In this document: piece after piece, positions 23,842-26,770 of the stretch
How the letters are laid out: every line of letters begins with the position of its first letter
How positions within the stretch are numbered: position 1 is the first letter of the stretch
Source: JAAYAY01 sp964429355
GTDB lineage: Bacteria > Planctomycetota > Planctomycetia > Pirellulales > Thermoguttaceae
Direction of reading: 5' to 3'
Length of the DNA stretch: 26,770 bases
Assembly (NCBI GenBank): GCA_964429355.1
Contig: CAYSCH010000092.1
Span: 1 to 26,770 of the forward strand
Position numbers and translations under genes: made by a program
Notes under the pieces: model-generated
The model's input: only the letters and a program-made list of their open reading frames with translations
Told to the model about the DNA's origin: nothing
Database searches by the model: none

Positions 23842-25164
23842 ATGTCCAAGTCCGATCAATTGTCCCGACGTCAGTTCATGGGTAAATCAGCGGTCGCGGG
23901 GGTGGCGGTCCCGCTCTATGTCTCCGCCAGTGCGCTGGCGCAGCCCGGAAAGCCGGGCGCCAACGACCGCATTCAAGTCGGCCTGATCGGCGCGGGCGGG
24001 ATGGGCCGCGCCAACCTGAAGAATTGCACGAAATACGACGACGTGGTGGTGACGCACATCTGCGACGTCTGGAAAGAGCGGCGAGACGCAGCCGCGGCCG
24101 AACACGGGGGGAAGCCCAAGACCCACAACGACTACCGCGACCTGTTGCAGCAGAAAGACGTCGACGCCGTGATCATCGCTTCGCCTCCCCACTGGCACGC
24201 GATGATGGCGATCGACGCCTGCGAGGCCGGCAAGGACATCTATCTGCAAAAACCGATGACGCTCCACTATGCCGAGTCGCTGGCGGTCAAGGCGGCGGTC
24301 AAGAAGCACCAGCGGATCAGCCAGGTCGGCACGCAGATTCACGCCGGCGAGAACTATCATCGCGTGGTAGACCATGTCCGCTCGGGCAACCTCGGGAAGA
24401 TCGGCGTCGCCCGCACGTTCGACATGCTCAACATGGGCGTCGAGGGCGTCGGCAACGACCCCAACTGCGACGTGCCCGCCGGGCTCGATTGGGACCTCTG
24501 GGTCGGGCCCGGGCCGATGCGGCCCTGCCATCCGATGATCATCAAGACCTCCGGGACGCATTCGGCCTTCCTGGATTACAGCGGCGGCTGGACGCCCTGC
24601 TGGGCCCCGCACATCATCGATCTGCCCATCTGGGCGCTCGATCTGGGAGTGCCGACGATGGTCAGCTGCTCGGGCGGCCGGTACGTCTGCCGGGATGCCG
24701 GCGACGCCTACGACACGCAGGAGACGATTTTGCAGTACCCGGGCTTCACGCTCACCTGGATGATGTCGCAGATCAATTCCTACCGCTTCGACCTCAAAGG
24801 GCGCGTGGGAATCTACTTCCACGGCGTCAACGGCACGCTCTACGCCGACTATGACACCCACCAGATCGTGCCCGAAGGCGATCGGATGAAAGACGCCAAG
24901 GAGCCGGAAAAGTCCGTCCCCGATTCGCCGGGGCACGAACGCGAATGGCTCGACTGCGTCCGCAGCCGCACGCAGCCGAGCTGCAACGTGTTTTACCACC
25001 ACAAGGTGAACGTGCCGATCGTGTTGGGCAACCTGTCGCTGAAGCTGGGCCGCTCGATCCAGCTCGACCCGGTCACGGAGAAGATTCTCGGCGACGACGA
25101 GGCCGCCGCGTTGGCAGTGCCCGAATATCGTCAGCCCTGGAAATTCCCGACGCAATACCTCTAA
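23842..25164 (+). CDS. Tat-exported Gfo/Idh/MocA-family oxidoreductase
   Basis: A 440-residue NAD(P)-dependent oxidoreductase. ATG at 23842 is preferred over 23821 because CAGGAG lies 9 bases upstream. The N-terminus SRRQFMGKSAVAGVAV is a twin-arginine signal (RR at 9-10), cleaved probably after ALAQ. The Rossmann loop is VGLIGAGGMG (46-55); the family motif EKP appears as QKP (136-138), a common variant in planctomycete members; GTQIHAGENYHRVVDHVRSG and the later Trp/Gly-rich part belong to the C-terminal substrate domain. Such proteins are abundant in Planctomycetota and act on sugars or inositols, possibly with pre-bound cofactor in the periplasm. Substrate unknown. It follows the hydrolase remnant by 110 bases. 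Confidence 0.9.
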   Translation: MSKSDQLSRRQFMGKSAVAGVAVPLYVSASALAQPGKPGANDRIQVGLIGAGGMGRANLKNCTKYDDVVVTHICDVWKERRDAAAAEHGGKPKTHNDYRDLLQQKDVDAVIIASPPHWHAMMAIDACEAGKDIYLQKPMTLHYAESLAVKAAVKKHQRISQVGTQIHAGENYHRVVDHVRSGNLGKIGVARTFDMLNMGVEGVGNDPNCDVPAGLDWDLWVGPGPMRPCHPMIIKTSGTHSAFLDYSGGWTPCWAPHIIDLPIWALDLGVPTMVSCSGGRYVCRDAGDAYDTQETILQYPGFTLTWMMSQINSYRFDLKGRVGIYFHGVNGTLYADYDTHQIVPEGDRMKDAKEPEKSVPDSPGHEREWLDCVRSRTQPSCNVFYHHKVNVPIVLGNLSLKLGRSIQLDPVTEKILGDDEAAALAVPEYRQPWKFPTQYL

Positions 25165-25327
25165 ATGTCCTCGGGCGATTTACCTGGTGGCTCGGTGTTG
25201 CCGGTGTGCTTCCTGCCGGGTATTCTGGTGTTGATTGTCCCGGGTTTTTGAGAGAACCGGCGACGGAGGCACGGAATGATAACGCTGAAACACTCAATCG
25301 AAAGCCGGGCCGCTAAAGGTCACTCCC

Positions 25328-25753
25328 ATGAATCGCTATGAGCAGGTTCTCGTGGTTCTTCTACGGGCATCTGGCGCCATTCTGTTGACGGCTTTGATTC
25401 CCGCCGTGATGCCATTTGCCTGGATGGATGCTATCCACCAACACTTGGGAATGGGCGACCTTCCCGAATCGCCGATCACCGGTTACCTCACCCGATCCTT
25501 GTCGGCGATGTATGCACTGCATGGGGCGCTGGTCATCTTCGTCTCCTGGGACATTCGCCGATACTTGCCCATAGTCAAATGTCTCGCCGTGCTCGGCGTT
25601 ATCTTTGGTGTTGGGATGCTTGTTCTCGATATCACGGTCGGCATGCCGTTGCGATGGGTCCTTGGCGAAGGTCCCTCCATTGTTATCCTGGGCGGCGTGC
25701 TGCTTTGGCTTACCGGAAGATCTCGGGACAGTGAAGATGAAGAAAGCCCGTGA
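25328..25753 (+). CDS. Small membrane protein of unknown function
   Basis: A 141-residue protein with about four hydrophobic segments: near 8-30 (VLLRASGAILLTALIPAVM), 62-75, 82-102 (IVKCLAVLGVIFGVGMLVLD) and 112-128 (VLGEGPSIVILGGVLLWL). A hydrophilic loop with PESPITGYLTRS lies between the first two, and the tail is acidic (SRDSEDEESP). AAAGGT lies about 9 bases upstream of the ATG. There are no catalytic motifs. Planctomycete genomes carry many such small inner-membrane proteins; I cannot name a family. Confidence 0.65.
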   Translation: MNRYEQVLVVLLRASGAILLTALIPAVMPFAWMDAIHQHLGMGDLPESPITGYLTRSLSAMYALHGALVIFVSWDIRRYLPIVKCLAVLGVIFGVGMLVLDITVGMPLRWVLGEGPSIVILGGVLLWLTGRSRDSEDEESP

Positions 25754-26681
25754 CGGACGTGACCCCATGGCCTGGCCCCTGACAGTGTTTGGGAAATCAT
25801 CCTGCCCTAACCATCTGGGCGCTGGCGAGCCGGGCCGCCGGGATGGTCGCCCGGTGAATATGGCAGCATTGGCGCCAGCGCTTCCTGGAGATCGTCGCCC
25901 GCACCGACCACCTCTCTTGGCCCCCAGCGACATCTCTCGGTGAAACCTTGCCCTGGTCCCCCGATCCGCCGGCCCCTCGGCAACGCGAACCCCCAACCCT
26001 CCTCCGATCCCAGGGAGACGGCCATTCCTTCAGAAAACTGTACAAATGTCCCTTTTCCCTCTTGAAATGCTCCGTATAATTCTGTATAGTAGTACAAGCA
26101 CCTCTGTCCCTTGCGTCAATTCCACCAGCCTCGACCGAATTGTGGCACATACCTCCATCGTGGTGCCCAGTTTTACGTCTCAACACAAAACCCCATCTCC
26201 GTAGCCGCAAAGACCTTGCGTCAGCAAATCGCGTCCAAGTTTTTTGGTCTCCGGCCACACTTGTGCCAAAATTCACTCTGCCCCTCCAGATATGCAACCG
26301 CGCCAACCCTTGATCCCCGTCTCTCTGCCCCCATGCACCATCTCCCTCAAATCCTCGCCGTTCCTCCTTCATTCACTTGCCAGGCTCTCCCAGCCATCCG
26401 CTCGCACACCCGCACAATCCACTTCCCCTGGTGGAAAGATACAGAAACCACTCCCCGAATCCAGGGAGCCACTTCCGAGGTAAGAGTGTCAGAAAACTTC
26501 AAAATTCGTGCAAAGTTGCTCCCTGCCGCTTTTCTGTGCCTCCTATTCTTGCAGCCAGCGTCAATTAGCCCCACCTGGTTAGAATCACCCATCGCAGAAC
26601 CCCATCGCCCACCCCATGAATTTGGCAGAATACGTCCCCCGTTGACCAACTCGCCCCTCAAGATAAGCGCGCCCCTCCCTA
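25754..26681. other. About 0.9 kb without a recognisable gene
   Basis: Frames here are short, lack ribosome sites and show no family features. From about 25950 the plus strand is markedly pyrimidine-rich (runs of C and T, few G), unlike the coding DNA on the left. A TATAAT lies near 26075 but has no properly spaced -35 box. I see no tRNA-like or repeat structure before 26682. Confidence 0.5.
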
Positions 26682-26770
26682 CTCCCCGCTCCCCGCTCCC
26701 CGCTCCCCGCTCCTTGCTCCCCGCTCCTTGCTCCCCGCTCCCCGCTCCTTGCTCCCCGCTCCCCGCTCCT
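26682..26770. repeat. 7-bp tandem repeat running off the window
   Basis: Twelve full units and a partial one of CTCCCCG with a variant CTCCTTG (units 5, 7 and 10). The array continues past the end of the window, so its true length is unknown. No gene contains it here. Confidence 0.92.

Noticed and set aside
23887..25155. 422-codon minus-strand frame opposite the Gfo/Idh/MocA gene
   Set aside because: Shadow of a strongly matched gene; its product is rich in Arg, His, Val and Asp in a way typical of antisense translation.
26060..26095. TATAAT with a nearby TTGAAA as a promoter
   Set aside because: The boxes are only 7 bases apart, far from the usual 17, and no gene follows.
25797..26372. 191-codon minus-strand frame in the right-hand gene-free stretch
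   Set aside because: Composition follows the C/T bias of the other strand; no start site support or domain features.
1..26770. tRNA, rRNA, CRISPR arrays or a replication origin
   Set aside because: I looked for cloverleaf, regularly spaced repeat and DnaA-box patterns by eye and saw none; the only regular array is the 7-bp repeat at the end, too short in unit for CRISPR.

Overview
The window most likely comes from a Planctomycetota genome or metagenome bin. It has high GC, two gene pairs of an ECF sigma factor next to a membrane-anchored Ser/Thr kinase, a Tat-exported Gfo/Idh/MocA oxidoreductase, and TROVE/Ro60-type and PafA/Dop-type proteins. A 10-base N run at 2900-2909 marks an assembly gap. 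Family calls rest on motifs read by eye; no database search was possible.

Layout. 1-495 is the 3' end of a TROVE/Ro60-like gene, ending in a strong hairpin; an unrecognised gene (598-2046, minus) converges on it. 2689-13397 is one plus-strand operon of ten closely spaced genes and is the highlight of the window. It starts with a ubiquitin-like set: a Cys-rich possible RING-like protein, an E1-like ThiF-family enzyme, an E2 with HPN and catalytic Cys, an unknown protein, an 87-residue ubiquitin-like protein and a JAMM peptidase. It continues without a break into a pupylation-like set: an ARC/Mpa-like AAA ATPase, a PafA/Dop homologue, a 66-residue Pup-like protein ending in Gly-Gln, and a second PafA/Dop homologue with a long C-terminal extension. 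The simplest reading is that one cell uses two unrelated small-modifier chemistries from one transcript: thioester transfer for the ubiquitin-like protein, and glutamate phosphorylation and ligation for the Pup-like protein. The AAA ATPase could act as shared unfoldase and the JAMM enzyme as a remover. No proteasome subunit lies in the window.

13.4-22.8 kb alternates two sigma-kinase modules with debris of a repeat family: tails of a tyrosine recombinase, whole or broken DUF4314 genes, and a truncated DUF1028-like gene present twice inside an identical segment of about 479 bp. A MazEF toxin-antitoxin cassette (22.8-23.43 kb) with its own near-consensus promoter sits exactly between two broken genes, one of them an alpha/beta hydrolase. 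The right end holds the Gfo/Idh/MocA gene, a small membrane protein, about 0.9 kb with no recognisable gene, and a 7-bp tandem repeat that runs off the window.
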